Shown here: one piece after another, positions 62,837 to 64,000 of the stretch | Layout of the letters: each line of letters starts with the position of its first letter | Position numbering within the stretch: position 1 is the first letter of the stretch | Assembly: GCA_902363555.1 (NCBI GenBank) | Contig: CABJAM010000005.1 | Coordinates: 124,001-188,000 of the forward strand | DNA: 64,000 nt | Source: Lachnospiraceae bacterium | GTDB lineage: Bacteria > Bacillota > Clostridia > Lachnospirales > Lachnospiraceae | Reading direction: 5' to 3' | The notes under the pieces: model-generated | Seen by the model: the letters and a program-made list of their open reading frames with translations, nothing else | Databases searched by the model: none | What the model was told of the DNA's origin: nothing | Program-made: the position numbers and the translations under genes

Positions 62837-63153
62837 TCAAATCCCTCGCTTTCCATGATCCTTGTGACCGCGGCCACAAATTCCTTCCACTCTACCTGAA
62901 GCTTTCCATGATACTGAAATCCTTTTTCAGTTAAATGGTAATATTTTCGTGCCGGACCGCCCTCCGACTCCACCAGATAAGTCTGTACATATTCATCGTC
63001 TTTCAAACGCTTGAGAATCAAATACAATGTTCCGGTGGCAATCTGCATTTCTTTGGAAATCAGCTCCGTCATCTCATATCCGTAGCGGTCCCGACGGGTG
63101 AGCTGAGTTAATACACACAATTCCAGAGCACCTTTTTTTAATTGAGTATTCAC
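62833..63153 (-). CDS. PadR-family transcriptional regulator
   Basis: 106 residues with a GTG start; AGGAGG is 7 bases upstream. N-terminal winged HTH (VLTQLTRRDRYGYEMTELIS...TGTLYLILKRLKDDEYV) and short C-terminal helix. Small PadR type. Overlaps the DUF4097 gene, which it should control; a consensus promoter and a 16-bp inverted repeat lie upstream. Confidence 0.93.
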   Translation of the reverse strand: MNTQLKKGALELCVLTQLTRRDRYGYEMTELISKEMQIATGTLYLILKRLKDDEYVQTYLVESEGGPARKYYHLTEKGFQYHGKLQVEWKEFVAAVTRIMESEGFE

Positions 63154-63174
63154 AGCATTACCTCCTTTTTGTAT

Positions 63175-63203
63175 ATATTAACACATGCTATTCTATAATG
63201 CAA
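63175..63203 (-). promoter_or_regulatory. PadR operon promoter
   Basis: TTGCAT (63198-63203) and TAATAT (63175-63180), minus strand, 17-bp spacer, about 22 bases before the GTG. Confidence 0.7.
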
Positions 63204-63205
63204 TA

Positions 63206-63242
63206 TAGTATTTATAAAAAAATATATTTTTTATAAATACTA
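63206..63242. promoter_or_regulatory. 16-bp inverted repeat just upstream of the PadR promoter
   Basis: TAGTATTTATAAAAAA (63206-63221) pairs perfectly with 63227-63242. It ends 3 bases from the -35. Position fits a PadR operator or a divergent regulatory site. Confidence 0.55.
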
Positions 63243-63370
63243 GTTATTTAAAAAACTTACTTAGACTGTAATTCACTGATATATTTTAATCTTGTATAGC
63301 ATATATTAATTACAGAAATTATTATAACTATTGTTAAAATTTAAATTTGAAGATATAATGGAGGTAAAGA

Positions 63371-64000
63371 ATGAAACAGGAGGTTTTAATTTTGAAAACA
63401 TTTAAGCCGAGATCGTTTTCGATATCCGATTTATATGATTGGTATAATCAGACACCAAGACAACTAATATTAAATCCTAAATTTCAGCGTAGAGCTGTTT
63501 GGACGCCTCAATCAAAATCATATCTAATAAATACTGTGTTGTTAGGGCTTCCATTGCCTATATTTTTCTTGCGCCAAAACACAGATCCACAGAGTAAAAA
63601 AACCATACGTGAGGTTGTTGATGGTCAGCAAAGATTAAGGGCCATATTTGATTTCATAGATAATGGCTTCCAGCTTAGGAAAGCTCAGAATGAAATCTTT
63701 GGTGGTTATTTTTTTTCCGAGTTACCATCTGACGTACAGTCAGACTTTCTAAGTTATGAATTAACAGTAAATGTATTAATTGATCTGGATGACAAAGATG
63801 TCTTAGACATTTTTGCTCGATTGAATTCATATGGAGTTAAATTAAACACGCAAGAACTTATAAATGCTAAATACTTTGGATACTTTAAACAACTTGTATA
63901 TTCTCTAGGGTTTAATTTCACGAAATATTGGGAAATTAATAAACTTTTTTCAAATGCAAATATTATGAGAATGAAAGAGGCCGAATTTGTATCTGAACTA
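63371..64000 (+). CDS. DUF262-domain protein, 5' part (cut by window edge)
   Basis: 210 codons inside the window. DUF262 motifs are clear: FQRRAVW (39-45), the ParB-like VVDGQQR (82-88) and FARLNSYGVKLNTQELIN. DUF262 forms the nuclease half of GmrSD-type modification-dependent restriction and other phage-defence proteins. Two starts are possible: ATG 63371 with GGAGG upstream, and TTG 63392 with its own AGGAGG. AT-rich compared with most of the window. Whether a DUF1524 domain follows lies outside. Confidence 0.85.
   Translation, partial: MKQEVLILKTFKPRSFSISDLYDWYNQTPRQLILNPKFQRRAVWTPQSKSYLINTVLLGLPLPIFFLRQNTDPQSKKTIREVVDGQQRLRAIFDFIDNGFQLRKAQNEIFGGYFFSELPSDVQSDFLSYELTVNVLIDLDDKDVLDIFARLNSYGVKLNTQELINAKYFGYFKQLVYSLGFNFTKYWEINKLFSNANIMRMKEAEFVSEL

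Overview
The window looks like a chromosome segment of a Gram-positive anaerobe of the Lachnospiraceae (Clostridia). Reasons: a Spo0A-type DNA-binding protein, HrcA-type CIRCE control of groESL, AGGAGG ribosome sites throughout, YesMN-type two-component control of an ECF/ABC-rich gene set, rhamnose genes, a Bce-type peptide-stress module and lipoproteins with Clostridia-like lipoboxes. This is inference from gene content; no rRNA gene is present. Most genes are on the minus strand. Only seven convincing proteins and one tRNA lie on the plus strand.

Layout. (1) 1-12.6 kb, housekeeping on the minus strand: start of a lipoprotein, recO, era, an M16C presequence-type protease, an amidase, guaB, a small membrane protein, groEL, groES and glnS. 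(2) 12.8-14.2 kb: a tRNA-Thr with its own promoter and terminator, an AT-rich scar-like stretch, and a coiled-coil lipoprotein. (3) 14.4-19.0 kb: a two-gene sensory unit in which a solute-binding lipoprotein fused to a 5'-nucleotidase C-terminal domain is followed by a hybrid histidine kinase. (4) 19.6-28.6 kb: a carbohydrate ABC locus (two permeases, aldo/keto reductase, unknown barrel-like protein, YesM kinase, YesN regulator, binding protein) with no ATPase of its own. (5) 28.7-33.4 kb: repeats, an ECF S component with a DUF4430-like protein, a toxin-antitoxin pair, a YoaK-type membrane protein and a divergent LysR regulator. (6) 33.6-36.3 kb: rhaB-rhaA. (7) 36.5-41.2 kb: BceRS-AB-type module. 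(8) 41.3-45.2 kb: receiver-deleted Spo0A paralogue behind a phased TTGACA array, AraC regulator, ThuA-like protein, 75-bp tandem repeats and a small DUF6506-like protein. (9) 45.3-52.8 kb: FliB-like methylase, Fe-S aldo/keto reductase, glmS, two AT-rich acetyltransferases and topB. (10) 53.0-57.3 kb: a 351-nt nested palindrome, then a PhoR/PhoB-like pair and a Na+/phosphate cotransporter. (11) 57.5-64 kb: beta-CASP metallo-hydrolase, MATE exporter, LUD protein, PadR plus DUF4097 pair, and the start of a DUF262 protein that runs off the window.

Several units read as coherent circuits: binding protein to YesMN to permeases for a sugar; NptA-PhoBR for phosphate; Bce sensing and detoxification; PadR with a HAAS/DUF4097 effector. 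The most unusual items are the nested palindrome at 53057-53407, the solute-binding/5'-nucleotidase fusion, the receiver-less Spo0A with its upstream 20-bp-period array, and two inverted perfect 0A boxes in the guaB leader. Several dispersed intergenic repeat families (hairpins just after stop codons, 82/83-bp and 75-bp tandem units) also recur. All functional assignments come from reading sequence motifs; no database search was run.
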